Source: Parahoeflea olei (GTDB taxonomy: Bacteria > Pseudomonadota > Alphaproteobacteria > Rhizobiales > Rhizobiaceae). Taken from it: 64,000 nt of DNA. The notes under the pieces were generated by a model that was given only the letters and a program-made list of their open reading frames with translations, did no database searches and was not told the origin of the DNA. Numbering within the stretch: the first letter of the stretch is position 1; every line of letters starts with the position of its first letter. Of this stretch, positions 56,025-64,000 are shown one piece after another. A program made the translations under genes and the position numbers. The stretch lies in contig NZ_LQZT01000048.1 in the NCBI RefSeq assembly GCF_001703635.1, positions 84,480 through 148,479 of the forward strand, in the 5' to 3' direction.

Positions 56025-56648
56025 CTAGCTGTGGGCGAAGATGTCGGTCTCGTCCCAGCCCAGGAGATCGAGCTTGGCGCGGGTCGGCAGAAACTCGAAA
56101 CAGGCCCTGGCATGGGCCTCGCGGCCGTCGCGAACCAGCCGCTCCGTCAGTTTCTCCGTCAAGGCATGCAGGTGCAGCACATCGGAGGCGGCATAATCGA
56201 GCTGGGCCTGGGTCAGGGTCTCGGCGGCCCAGTCCGAGGACTGCTGCTGCTTGGACAGGTCGATCTCGAGCAGCTCCCGCGTCACGTCCTTGAGCCCGTG
56301 CCGGTCGGTATAGGTACGGGTCAGTCGCGAGGCGATCTTGGTGCAGAACACCGGCGCGGCAGTCACGCCGAAGGTGTGATAGAGCACGGCGATGTCGAAG
56401 CGGCCATAGTGGAACAGCTTGCGCCGCTTGCGGTCCTTCAGAAGCTTGACCAGGTTAGGCGCACGGGTCTGGCCCGCGGCGATCTGGATCACGTCGGCGG
56501 ATCCGTCACCGGGCGACAGCTGCACCACGCAAAGCCGGTCGCGGCGCGGCACCAGGCCCAGCGTCTCGGTGTCGATGGCGATGTCGCCCGTGTAAAGCGC
56601 CATTGCCTCGTCGGAAAGGTCGCCCTTGTGGGTGCGGATCTCGGCCAT
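56025..56648 (-). CDS. rnd: ribonuclease D, short form
   Basis: A 207-residue DEDDy exonuclease without HRDC domains. Catalytic residues are all present: IDTET (Asp and Glu), HYGRFDIAVL (Asp), YAASDVLHL (Tyr and Asp). RNase D trims the 3' ends of tRNA and other stable RNA. Rhizobial genomes often have a short RnD of about 200 residues in addition to a long one. Start ATG 56648 gives the MAEIRTHKGDL opening. Confidence 0.93.
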   Translation of the reverse strand: MAEIRTHKGDLSDEAMALYTGDIAIDTETLGLVPRRDRLCVVQLSPGDGSADVIQIAAGQTRAPNLVKLLKDRKRRKLFHYGRFDIAVLYHTFGVTAAPVFCTKIASRLTRTYTDRHGLKDVTRELLEIDLSKQQQSSDWAAETLTQAQLDYAASDVLHLHALTEKLTERLVRDGREAHARACFEFLPTRAKLDLLGWDETDIFAHS

Positions 56649-56704
56649 GGGTCATCCAATCTGTTTCAAGTTGCTCCGGCTATAGCCCGGGGCACCCTTG
56701 CAGG

Positions 56705-56734
56705 CAAGAAAACGGCCGGGCAAAAGCCCGGCCG
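56705..56734 (-). terminator. Rho-independent terminator of the BMP-protein gene
   Basis: On the minus strand a 9-bp stem CGGCCGGGC / GCCCGGCCG with a TTTT loop is followed by TTTTCTT. It lies 40 nt after the stop of the binding-protein gene (56775) and isolates it from the rnd gene. Confidence 0.88.
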
Positions 56735-56774
56735 CAGCATCGTTGCCGTCCTTGGACGTGGCCCCGGGGACGCC

Positions 56775-57767
56775 TCAATAGGGGCAGGCGTTGTCCGACA
56801 TGTAGTCGTGCACGGTCACCTTGCCGTCGATGATGTCGGCCTTGGCGGCTTCCACCGCGGCCTTCATCTCTTCGGTCACCAGCGAGGCATTGTTGTCGTC
56901 CATGGCGTAGTCGACGCCGTCTTCGGCAAGACCGAGCGAGTTGAAGCCGTAGGAGAACTTGTCGTCCTTGGCGTCCATGAAGGCGTTGTAGACCGCCACG
57001 TCCACGCGCTTGACCATGGAGGTCAGAACATGGCCGGGCTGAAGGCCGTTCTGGTTGGAATCGACGCCGATGCCGAGCTTGCCGGCGTCGGCCGCAGTCT
57101 GCAGCACGCCGATGCCGGTGCCGCCGGCGGCGGCATAGATCACGTCGGAGCCCTGGTCCATCTGCGACTTGGCGATTTCGCCACCCTTGACCGGATCGTT
57201 CCAGGCGTCGGGCGTGGTGCCGGTCATGGCTTCGAGCACCTTGGCATCCTTGTTGGTGGCGAGCACGCCGCCCTTGTAGCCGCAGGCGAACTTGCGGATC
57301 AGCGGGATGTCCATGCCGCCGATGAAGCTCACGGTGCCGGTCTGCGACGCCTTGGCGGCCATCACGCCGACGAGGTAGGAGCCTTCCTGTTCCTTGTAGA
57401 CCACCGAGCGGACGTTCGGCGCTTCCACCACCATGTCGATGATGGCGAAATCGGTGTCCGGATATTCCGGGGCGATCTTCTCAAGGGCAGCGCCCCACGA
57501 AAAACCTGCCATGACGATCGGATTGTTGCCGTCCCTGGCAAAGCGGCGGAGCGCCTGCTCGCGCTGGGCGTCGTTGGCGATTTCGAAATCGCGGTAGTCG
57601 ATGCCGGTTTCGGTCTTGAACTTCTCGGCGCCGTTATAGGCGGCCTCGTTGAAGGATTTGTCGAACTTGCCGCCCAGATCGTAGATGATCGCCGGCTTGA
57701 TGTCGGCGGCCATGGCGGTTGCCGACATGGCGGTCATGGCGAGGAAGCTCAAAAGCGTGCGTTTCAT
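56775..57767 (-). CDS. BMP family ABC transporter substrate-binding protein (orphan)
   Basis: A 330-residue BMP/PnrA-family binding protein with signal peptide (LLSFLAMTAMSATAMA). Landmarks AIIYDLGGKFDKSFNEAAYNGAEKF and VSFIGGMDIPLIRKFACGYKGG, YAAAGGTGIGVLQTA, all normal for nucleoside-type BMP proteins. Unlike the BMP gene at 19991, there are no ATPase or permease genes next to it and it has its own terminator, so it must use a distant transporter or act alone. It is distinct from the Tat-exported one: it has a Sec signal and a Cys near the C-terminus (NACPY). Confidence 0.9.
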   Translation of the reverse strand: MKRTLLSFLAMTAMSATAMAADIKPAIIYDLGGKFDKSFNEAAYNGAEKFKTETGIDYRDFEIANDAQREQALRRFARDGNNPIVMAGFSWGAALEKIAPEYPDTDFAIIDMVVEAPNVRSVVYKEQEGSYLVGVMAAKASQTGTVSFIGGMDIPLIRKFACGYKGGVLATNKDAKVLEAMTGTTPDAWNDPVKGGEIAKSQMDQGSDVIYAAAGGTGIGVLQTAADAGKLGIGVDSNQNGLQPGHVLTSMVKRVDVAVYNAFMDAKDDKFSYGFNSLGLAEDGVDYAMDDNNASLVTEEMKAAVEAAKADIIDGKVTVHDYMSDNACPY

Positions 57768-57971
57768 GATGTGCAGCCCTGTTGGTTATGTTGATCTTTG
57801 TGGGTCCTCCCGCATGCCCGAAAGGGCAGACCTGCGGAATGCGCCGGCCTGGCGCGACCGGAAGCCCGCATCCTTGCACGGCTTCACGCAGATGCCAACG
57901 TGGTTTTTTGGCACCCGCGGAACGGATCGGCCCGCCCGGGATCGCGCGGCAGGGTTGCGGCCGACTGGGCC

Positions 57972-58625
57972 TCAGGAGGCAACCGGGAAGGCCACGCCGG
58001 TGCCCTTCAGGGCGGACTGGTCGCCGGGGTTTCGCGCGGCATGCTGCTGGTGGTTGGCTTCGGCATGATAGAACGCCGCAAGCGGCGCGACCTCGGTGAC
58101 GATCCGGCCGCTGTGGCCGGCCCCGACCAGCGCCTGCTGATAGATCGCGCGCGCCGCGTTCGCCTGGTCGAGCTGCTCCGGGTTCGTCGTGAAGATCGCC
58201 GAGCGGAACACCGTGCCGATATCGTTGCCCTGGCGCATGGACTGGGTCGGGTCGTGGCGCTCGAAGAACCGCGCGAGCAGGTCGCGGTAGGCCAACCTGG
58301 CGGGATCGAACACCACAAGCACGGCCTGGGCATGGCCCGTGAGGCTTGAGAGCACTTCCTGGTAGGTCGGGTTGGGCGTGAGCCCGCCGGCATAGCCCGC
58401 AGCCGTCACATGCACGCCCTCGAGCGGCCAGAACAGCTTCTCAGCGGCAGAGAACCGCCCCATGGCGAAACAGGCGCAGTCCATCCCCTCCGGGAACGGC
58501 GGCTTGAGCGGCCACCCGCTGACAAAATGATGCGGCGCCGTTTCGATCGGCTCCGGGCGCCCGGCGAGCGCCTCCTGGGGCGTCGGCATCGTCGTCTTGC
58601 GCTGGAACATTTCCACCAGAAACAT
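57972..58625 (-). CDS. msrA: MsrA (peptide methionine sulfoxide reductase) homologue without the catalytic Cys
   Basis: A 217-residue MsrA-family protein. The fold is clear (LEGVHVTAAGYAGGLTPNPTYQEV, RHDPTQSMRQGNDIGTVFRSAI, HHQ-like ANHQQHAARNPG). The active-site GCFWG motif reads GRFSA, so the catalytic Cys is Arg57 and the Trp is Ser59. The Glu of TGHAE is Gln100 and the Tyr of the QYRS motif is Phe. It cannot use the standard Cys mechanism and may be a non-catalytic methionine-sulfoxide binder, a different enzyme or a decaying gene. Cys50 and Cys52 sit a few residues upstream. Another MsrA elsewhere in the genome is expected. Confidence 0.85.
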   Translation of the reverse strand: MFLVEMFQRKTTMPTPQEALAGRPEPIETAPHHFVSGWPLKPPFPEGMDCACFAMGRFSAAEKLFWPLEGVHVTAAGYAGGLTPNPTYQEVLSSLTGHAQAVLVVFDPARLAYRDLLARFFERHDPTQSMRQGNDIGTVFRSAIFTTNPEQLDQANAARAIYQQALVGAGHSGRIVTEVAPLAAFYHAEANHQQHAARNPGDQSALKGTGVAFPVAS

Positions 58626-58698
58626 CGGCCCTCCCTTTCACAAGGCGCGCCCGGCTACCGCTCCCGCGCCGTCGCTCACGCGTCCGGTCGCCAGCGGG

Positions 58699-59016
58699 TC
58701 ATGCGGCAAAGCGGCCCGCCGGGCGACGCCGGCGATAGCCCAGCAGGTAAAACAGCAACGAAAATCCCAGGAACACGGCAAAGGCGGGCTGGTCGAGCAA
58801 CCAGATCAGGACCGGGTCCCAGACCCAGTCCGGCAGGTTGTCGACCACCAGGCGCTCCAGCATGGCGAAGGTGTCGGAACTGTTGGTCGACCAGGAGGCC
58901 AGCAACGAGGTCAGCACCAGCTGGCCCGCCGCCACCGACTGGATCGCGTCGACCAGCCCGGCAATGACGGCGAACACCAGACAGATCATGCTCAAAACCC
59001 GCGCCAGAAACCGCAT
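58699..59016 (-). CDS. small predicted membrane protein
   Basis: A 105-residue protein with two hydrophobic segments ([20 protein letters not shown] near the N-terminus and [18 protein letters not shown] near the C-terminus), ending in a basic tail [11 protein letters not shown]. The family (found in rhizobia, sometimes labelled PetM-like) has no known function. ATG 59016 is used; the open frame extends further upstream but without similarity. Confidence 0.7.
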   Translation of the reverse strand: MRFLARVLSMICLVFAVIAGLVDAIQSVAAGQLVLTSLLASWSTNSSDTFAMLERLVVDNLPDWVWDPVLIWLLDQPAFAVFLGFSLLFYLLGYRRRRPAGRFAA

Positions 59017-59345
59017 GCATGCCTCCAAAGACCCGGGCCACGCCCGGGCAGCAGCTCTCATCCTGCCCATGACATAAAGGCCGGGCTCCCTTCGCGCAAT
59101 GCCCGCAGTGCCCGGGACCAGGCGCGACCGCAACCGGCCGGGCTGCCGCGCCGGGCGCCGGCTGTGCAATCGCGCGACATTGTCGCCGGGGGCAGCAAAT
59201 AGCGGTTGCCAAGCAAGGCGTCTTGGCTATAGTGCCGGCCGATCCGGACCGGAGACTCCGCGGCGCAACACGCCAAGCGATTTCCGGCAGGGCGACCGCC
59301 TTGACAGCGACCGGCATGTCCGGGTACTTGCCCGGACCGAGATGC

Positions 59346-59435
59346 GGAGAGGTGGCCGAGTGGTCGAAGGCGCACGCCTGGAAAGTGTGTAGGCGGGAAA
59401 CCGTCTCGAGGGTTCGAATCCCTCTCTCTCCGCCA
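59346..59435 (+). tRNA. tRNA-Ser(GGA)
   Basis: A 90-nt class II tRNA. The 5' end is GGAGAGG and the 3' end CTCTCCGCCA (CCA encoded). The anticodon arm has GGA in the loop CTGGAAA; a long variable arm follows, and the T-arm is GGTTCGAATCC. Confidence 0.96.
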
Positions 59436-59886
59436 TAACCCTGCTGTCCGACTCGGGCTCATTCCGGGACATGGTTTATATTTGACACCGCAGAGCTTTT
59501 TGACACGCTCTTCAGCGCCAACGGGTTCTTTGCGGGTTCGGCCCTGTCCTTTTTGTCATCAAATAGGTCGATATCGCAGCCCATGAAGATGGCAATGCAG
59601 ATGCGTCCGCAGCGCGTGGCATGCGCGGCGCGATCGCGCGGCAGGGTCAACGCCCTGGGCAGAATGGGCGGCCAGCGCATGCGCATTCAGAACCATGCCA
59701 TCCTTTCCATCGCCATTCACGCCGGCGGCACCCCGATGGTGATGGGGCGGCGCAAGCCGGCTGGCTCATGTGGCGATGGCCGGCAAGCTCAAGTCCGGCG
59801 CACCGTCGATGCACGAGCCATCGCAGACACTCTCACCTGCAAACCTCCACCTCAAGCCAGATGGTGGCTGATGCGGTGCTTCCCTT
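59436..59886. other. region after tRNA-Ser, no convincing gene
   Basis: About 450 bp. A short minus-strand open frame (59459-59686) and plus-strand frames of up to 140 codons exist, but none has a recognisable product. A tRNA-proximal gap of this kind is where degraded insertion remnants are often seen, though I find no integrase or transposase motif here. Confidence 0.5.
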
Positions 59887-60672
59887 TCAGGAGTGTGGGG
59901 CGGGCTTGATCGACCGGAGCGCGCGCTTGCAGATGCGGGCGGTGGCAGGAACCGGGCTTTCGAGGGTCCAGCGGGCGCAAAGCGCCTGCACCCATTCCGG
60001 CCGGTCCTTCGCGGCATCGTTGAGCCAGTTGCCAACCGAGTCCTGCACATAGAGGGAGGGATCGGCGCGAAGCGGCTCGAGAACCGCGAGCCCGAGGTGC
60101 GGCTCGTTCCTGAGCACCCCGATATGCGCGCACCAGACGCCGCGCGGCCGGATCGCCTCCGACGCGAATCGGCGAATGCGCTCCGAAGGATCCGCGGTCC
60201 ATGCGGACAGCAGCGCGATCGCGCGGTCGAGATCGGCGGCAAGGTGCGGCCGCACGGCCATCCATGACCATTCCCGTACCCCGAAATGCCGGTCATCGGC
60301 ATAGGGACGCATGGCCACGAGCCTGTCCGCCAGCGACATGTCGGAGGCCATGCCGATCAGGAAACAGGCCCAGCCGCGGGCCGTGTCGGACGGGTGTCGC
60401 TGAAGCCGATCCGCCGCGGCATCGCCCAACGCGTCGCGGATCAACCGCGCCGCAAGCGCCATGCGCCTCGATATGCCTGTCGCCGCGGCACGGTCCATCT
60501 CGGCCAGGGCATCCGCGCCGATTTCCGGCAGGACATTGCGCAGGAGCGCCGCAAAATCGACCGCGAGGCATTCCGTCAGCGTCGCGGCTTCGACAGTTCC
60601 GGCATTGAGACAGGCGAGGCGGTCCGGCGCGATATCCCTGACGCCCCGCCCTGGGGTCTTCGTTCCGCTCAT
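59887..60672 (-). CDS. DNA alkylation repair protein, AlkC-like HEAT-repeat type
   Basis: A 261-residue HEAT-repeat protein of the AlkC/AlkD superfamily. The segment SERIRRFASEAIRPRGVWC, then VLRNEPHLGLAVLEPLRADPSLYVQDSVGNWLNDAAKDRPEWV (in blocks), is the AlkC pattern. Such proteins excise alkylated bases such as 3-methyladenine from DNA. It starts in a 4-bp overlap with a MarR gene, so the MarR protein probably controls repair in response to a stress signal. Confidence 0.85.
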   Translation of the reverse strand: MSGTKTPGRGVRDIAPDRLACLNAGTVEAATLTECLAVDFAALLRNVLPEIGADALAEMDRAAATGISRRMALAARLIRDALGDAAADRLQRHPSDTARGWACFLIGMASDMSLADRLVAMRPYADDRHFGVREWSWMAVRPHLAADLDRAIALLSAWTADPSERIRRFASEAIRPRGVWCAHIGVLRNEPHLGLAVLEPLRADPSLYVQDSVGNWLNDAAKDRPEWVQALCARWTLESPVPATARICKRALRSIKPAPHS

Positions 60673-61199
60673 CCGCTGCCATCCACATCAGGGCCCAGCC
60701 GCCGATTTGCGGCATCGAGATTGCGCCAGACGCGCTGCAGCAACCCGCTCAGCGTCTTCCGCTCGTTCACGGTAAAACCTTCGAACAGGGAGGCGACCCA
60801 TTGGGCATGTTCGCGGAACAGATCGCTCGCCATCTCTTGCCCAACGGGTGTCAATATGACGGCGATCTTGCGCCGGTCATCGAGGCCCGCGCGCCGGGCG
60901 ATGAAGCCGTCCCGCTCCAAGCCGTCGAGAAGTCCGGTGATCGTCGCGCGTGTCACCCCCGCGCGTGCGGCCAGTTCATGCGGCGACAGGCCATCGGGCT
61001 TGTCGTGCAAGAGAAACATCAGCACGAACTTGCCTTCGGAGAGGCGGTGCCGCGCAAGCCGGACGGCACAATCACGGTCGATCGCACCGGTCAGCGCCAA
61101 CAGTTCGAAACACGCACGGATATTGTCCGTGGGCGCGATCGACTGGCGCTCGGCTTCTTCCAGCAACGCCCGGTGTTTTTGCTCAAGCCTCTTTTCCAT
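60669..61199 (-). CDS. MarR-family transcriptional regulator
   Basis: A 176-residue winged-helix MarR protein: LSEGKFVLMFLLHD, LSPHELAARAGVTRATITGLLDGLERDGFIARR (in blocks), then DDRRKIAVILTPVGQ, the MarR wing. ATG 61199 is preferred because a 21-bp palindrome (61202-61222) lies directly upstream; a start at 61235 would place that palindrome inside the gene. It overlaps the AlkC-like gene by 4 bp. Confidence 0.88.
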   Translation of the reverse strand: MEKRLEQKHRALLEEAERQSIAPTDNIRACFELLALTGAIDRDCAVRLARHRLSEGKFVLMFLLHDKPDGLSPHELAARAGVTRATITGLLDGLERDGFIARRAGLDDRRKIAVILTPVGQEMASDLFREHAQWVASLFEGFTVNERKTLSGLLQRVWRNLDAANRRLGPDVDGSG

Positions 61200-61201
61200 G
61201 T

Positions 61202-61222
61202 GGCGCCATATAATATGGTGCC
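61202..61222. promoter_or_regulatory. MarR operator (palindrome)
   Basis: The sequence GGCGCCATAT-A-ATATGGTGCC is a palindrome with one mismatch (9 of 10 arm positions). It lies within 3 bp of the marR start, the usual place for an autoregulatory MarR site. Confidence 0.75.
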
Positions 61223-61382
61223 TAATTTTCGTCAACCCATTGCGCGGACCACGGCGCCGATAGAGTGTTCCCCGCCCCCATCGGCTGCCCGCAACGGGTC
61301 ACATCCGATCGCCATGCCATCCCGACCCGCGCCAACCGGGTCAAAGCTTCAGGCCCTAGAGCCAGGAGGCCCGGCACCGCCC

Positions 61383-62615
61383 TCACTCGGCCGGTTCCCC
61401 GCCAAGCGTCGCCGTGAGGCGGCGCCGGGGCGACCAGCGTCCGTTCAACACGCCATAGGCGAACAGGCCGATCACCAGTCCCCAGAAGGCGCCGCCGACC
61501 CCGAGCATGGTGATGTTGGCGGCCGAGGCGAGGAAGGTGATCAGCGCCGCTTCCCGCGATGCCGGGTCCGCCATGGCGCCGGCGAGGCTGCCGCCGATGG
61601 TCCCGAGCAGCGCCAGCCCCGCCAGCGTGGTGATGAAGGTCGCGGGGAAAGCCATGAAGATTGCCGCAAGCGTCACGCCGAAGATGCCGACCAGAACATA
61701 GAAGGCTCCCGCCGCGAGGCCGGCAATCCACCGTTTCGAAGGGTCCTCATGCGCCTCCCGGCCGGTGGCGATGGCGGCCGTGATGGCAGCGATGTTGAAC
61801 GCATGCGAACCGAACGGCGCCATCAGAAGCGAGCCGAGGCCGGTCACGGTGACGATCGGGTTGGCGCTGGTCTTGAAGCCATCGTTGCGCAGCACCAGCA
61901 TGCCCGGCATGTACTGGCCGGTCAGCGTGATGAGGAACAGCGGCAGTGCGACGCTCAGGGTGGCGTTGAGCGTGAACTCGGGCATGGTGAAGACCGGCAG
62001 GGCGAGCTTCAGTTGAAGGCCGGAAAAATCGATCCGATGCTGCAGGAGCAGGAACACAAGCCCGATCGCCAGGATGCCGACCACGGCATAGCGGGCGGAC
62101 AGGCGCTTGAACAGCAGATAGGCGACCACGAGCAGCCCGACCAGAAGCGGGTCCAGGCTTGCGCCGCCGAAGGCGCCGATGCCGAATTGCAGCAAGATCC
62201 CCGCCAGCAGGCCCGAGGCAATGCTGGCCGGGATCAGCCGGATGACTTTCTCGAAACAGCCCGACAGGCCCAGCAGCACGAAGGCTGCGGCCGAAATCAT
62301 GTAGGCCCCGACCGCCTCGGCATGGGAGGTGGTGGCAAGCGCCGTCACAAGGAAGGCCGCCGCCGGCGTCGACCAGGCGGTGATGATCGGCTCCCGGTAG
62401 CGCCAGCTCAGGATCAGGCCGGTCAGGCCGACACCGATCGAAACCGACCAGACCCAGGAGGCCGTCAGCTCCGGGCCAAGGCCCGCCACCCGGGCCGCCT
62501 GAAAGACCAGGATGAAGGTTCCGCCATAATTGACGATGACGGAAATCAGCCCGGCGACGACGGGATGGGCAAGATCCTTCAGCAGGAACGGCGACGGGGC
62601 TCGACTGGACGACAT
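61383..62615 (-). CDS. benzoate/H+ symporter BenE-like transporter
   Basis: A 410-residue membrane protein with about 12 hydrophobic segments and the BenE pattern: VVAGLISVIVNYGGTFILVFQAA, STPAAAFLVTAL, GIGAFGGASLD and LTGQYMPGMLVLRNDGF (in blocks). BenE transports benzoate and similar aromatic acids. The start is ATG 62615 (MSSSRAPSPF). It is divergent from a MocR-type regulator, a common regulator-transporter arrangement. Confidence 0.88.
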   Translation of the reverse strand: MSSSRAPSPFLLKDLAHPVVAGLISVIVNYGGTFILVFQAARVAGLGPELTASWVWSVSIGVGLTGLILSWRYREPIITAWSTPAAAFLVTALATTSHAEAVGAYMISAAAFVLLGLSGCFEKVIRLIPASIASGLLAGILLQFGIGAFGGASLDPLLVGLLVVAYLLFKRLSARYAVVGILAIGLVFLLLQHRIDFSGLQLKLALPVFTMPEFTLNATLSVALPLFLITLTGQYMPGMLVLRNDGFKTSANPIVTVTGLGSLLMAPFGSHAFNIAAITAAIATGREAHEDPSKRWIAGLAAGAFYVLVGIFGVTLAAIFMAFPATFITTLAGLALLGTIGGSLAGAMADPASREAALITFLASAANITMLGVGGAFWGLVIGLFAYGVLNGRWSPRRRLTATLGGEPAE

Positions 62616-62750
62616 GGCTCTGGGGATCTCCGAAAGAGGGCGCGAAGCGGCTGCGAAGGCTTGACAACTAGCCGGCAAATGGCCTGTTGGGCCCTGCCAT
62701 TGAAGCAACGAGGTCCAGACCATTTGTTCAAGCACTCTGAGCTCGATTCC
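62616..62750. promoter_or_regulatory. intergenic region between benE-like and mocR-like genes
   Basis: A 135-bp divergent region that should hold promoters of both genes. I see a run TTGCCGGCTAGTTGTC-type sequence near 62670 but no convincing operator. MocR proteins usually bind direct repeats here. Confidence 0.35.
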
Positions 62751-64000
62751 GTGAAGGCATGGCTTGCCCATCCCGCTCATGCGGCAGCCCCGCTGCACGC
62801 GCGCATCCAGCGGGCGATCCGGCACCTGATCCTCGAGGGTGCGCTTGGACCGGGAAAACCGCTTCCGGCATCGCGCCCGCTCGCCAAGTCGCTGGGGGTC
62901 TCGCGCGACACGATCGAAGCCGCCTATGCGCAGCTTCACGCCGAAGGCTTCATCGAGCGCCGCGTCGGCAGCGGCAGTTTCGTGGCGGAAATGACGGAGT
63001 TCGCGCCCGGATACCGGCGTGCCCGGCGCGATGCGCGCCCGCGCGCCGAGGCCGCGAACCTCAGCCGCAGGGGCGAGGCCGCATTCCGCAGCGGAGGCGT
63101 CCGGGAGAATTTGCTGCCCCGCCCCTTTGCGCCCGGGGTGCCGGACACGCGCGGTTTTCCGCTTCCGCTCTGGGAGCGTCTGGAACGGCAGGTGCTGAAG
63201 GAAACCGGCACGCAGGCGCTGCTGCACGGCGATCCGCAAGGCGCGGAGCCGCTGCGGCGGACGATCGCGGATTATGTGAACCTCGAACGCGGCGCGCGGG
63301 CCACGGCCGATCGCGTGCTGGTGCTGACCAGTTCGCAGCAGGCCATGACCCTGTGCGCGACCATGCTGCTCGATCCCGGTGAGGCGATCTTCATGGAAGA
63401 CCCGGCCTATTACGGCGCGCGCAAGGCGTTCGACGCCGCCGGGCTCGACTGCGTGCCCGTCCGCGTCGATCACCAGGGCATCGCGGTCGAGCCGATCCTG
63501 GCAGAACCGCGCCGGGCACGGGCCGTCTACCTGACGCCCTCGCACCAGTTCCCCACCGGCGCGACGCTGGCGCTCGACCGCAGGCTGGCGCTGATCGAAT
63601 GGGCGGCCGGGCAGCAGGCGTGGATCATCGAGGACGATTACGACAGCGAGTTCCATTACGCGGGCAAGCCCACCGCCTGCGTGCAGGGCCTCGATCCCCA
63701 TGACCGGACCATCTATATCGGCACCTTCACCAAATCGCTGTTTCCGGGCTTGCGCATCGGCTATGTCGTGCTGCCGCCGCAGCTGGTGCAACCGATGACC
63801 GTCGCCCGCACGCTGCTGGACGGGCATACCGCCTCCATGGCGCAGCTGACGCTCGCCCGCTTCATGGAAGGCGGCCATTTCGGCGCACATGTGCGCAGCA
63901 TGCGCGGCATCTACGCGCAGCGGCGCGATGTGCTGTCCGGGCTGGTCCGCAAGCATTTGTCCGATTTCGTGAAGCCCAGGGTCCCGGTTGGCGGTATGCA
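62751..64000 (+). CDS. MocR-like regulator with aminotransferase domain (partial)
   Basis: The N-terminal about 416 residues of a PLP-dependent GntR/MocR-type regulator, cut by the window end. The N-terminal winged helix is LHARIQRAIRHLILEGALGPG and LAKSLGVSRDTIEAAYAQLHAEGFIERR (in blocks); the aminotransferase-fold domain has FMEDPAYYGARKAF, IIEDDYDSEFHYAGKP and the PLP Lys in TFTKSLFPGLRIGY. The start is GTG 62751; a TTG at 62724 in frame is an alternative. It is likely to regulate the divergent benE-like gene. Confidence 0.87.
   Translation, partial: MKAWLAHPAHAAAPLHARIQRAIRHLILEGALGPGKPLPASRPLAKSLGVSRDTIEAAYAQLHAEGFIERRVGSGSFVAEMTEFAPGYRRARRDARPRAEAANLSRRGEAAFRSGGVRENLLPRPFAPGVPDTRGFPLPLWERLERQVLKETGTQALLHGDPQGAEPLRRTIADYVNLERGARATADRVLVLTSSQQAMTLCATMLLDPGEAIFMEDPAYYGARKAFDAAGLDCVPVRVDHQGIAVEPILAEPRRARAVYLTPSHQFPTGATLALDRRLALIEWAAGQQAWIIEDDYDSEFHYAGKPTACVQGLDPHDRTIYIGTFTKSLFPGLRIGYVVLPPQLVQPMTVARTLLDGHTASMAQLTLARFMEGGHFGAHVRSMRGIYAQRRDVLSGLVRKHLSDFVKPRVPVGGM

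Noticed and set aside
59459-59686. Small minus-strand open frame after tRNA-Ser, possible integrase tail
   Set aside because: No catalytic motif or family resemblance is visible, and there is no repeat of the tRNA end nearby.

Overview
This is high-GC DNA with densely packed, often ATGA-overlapping genes. It most likely comes from an alphaproteobacterium of the order Hyphomicrobiales (Rhizobiales). The best evidence is the block at 47.6-53.8 kb: tRNA-Ala(GGC), a FYDLN/poly-Asp protein, an aroA homologue, cmk and a 568-residue ribosomal protein S1. That order and the S1 length are typical of Rhizobium relatives. Genus cannot be fixed from sequence alone. No rRNA, CRISPR array or complete insertion sequence is visible.

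Layout. (1) 1-2.7 kb: the end of an integrated element (DUF3631 ATPase, excisionase-like HTH, unknown protein). It finishes in an AT-rich junction with 12-bp repeats and what looks like the 3' end of a tRNA followed by a terminator. (2) 3.1-15.8 kb, minus strand: one 12-gene catabolic operon with livHMGF and its binding protein, an ADP-forming acyl-CoA ligase, two crotonases, an old-yellow-enzyme, an acrylyl-CoA reductase, an MFS permease and a GntR regulator. This is import, CoA activation and reduction or hydration of an unsaturated or aromatic acid. (3) 16.3-26.1 kb: a RutR-like TetR gene diverges, across two TGACG-N4-CGTCA palindromes, from an eight-gene operon. That operon encodes a uracil-DNA-glycosylase-fold protein, a GMC oxidoreductase, a NIPSNAP protein, a complete BMP-type nucleoside ABC importer and a TRZ/ATZ-type deaminase. 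(4) 26.1-31.1 kb: a TonB receptor plus BtuFCD-like transporter under a cobalamin riboswitch. (5) 31.5-39.7 kb: an M20 amidohydrolase, an aldolase/AroE-like/Gfo-Idh cluster, and a divergent GntR regulator followed by a TRAP transporter.

(6) 39.7-47.5 kb, minus strand: sugar-nucleotide and polyprenyl-sugar genes (phosphomannomutase, a mannose-1-P guanylyltransferase fused to an AGE-family isomerase, gpsA, a DprE1-like oxidase, a HAD-UbiA fusion). (7) 47.6-53.8 kb: the housekeeping block above, with two extra genes between the aroA homologue and cmk. (8) 53.8-64 kb: stress and repair genes (SDR, RNase D, an orphan BMP protein, an MsrA homologue, tRNA-Ser(GGA), AlkC-like/MarR) and a BenE transporter divergent from a MocR regulator cut by the window end.

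Two themes stand out. First, the 16.3-26.1 kb operon looks like an undescribed nucleoside or nucleobase utilisation system. Its glycosylase-fold protein keeps the uracil-recognition and catalytic residues but has lost the DNA-intercalating loop. Second, three proteins of well-known families lack textbook catalytic residues: the AroA homologue in the housekeeping slot, the MsrA homologue and one crotonase.
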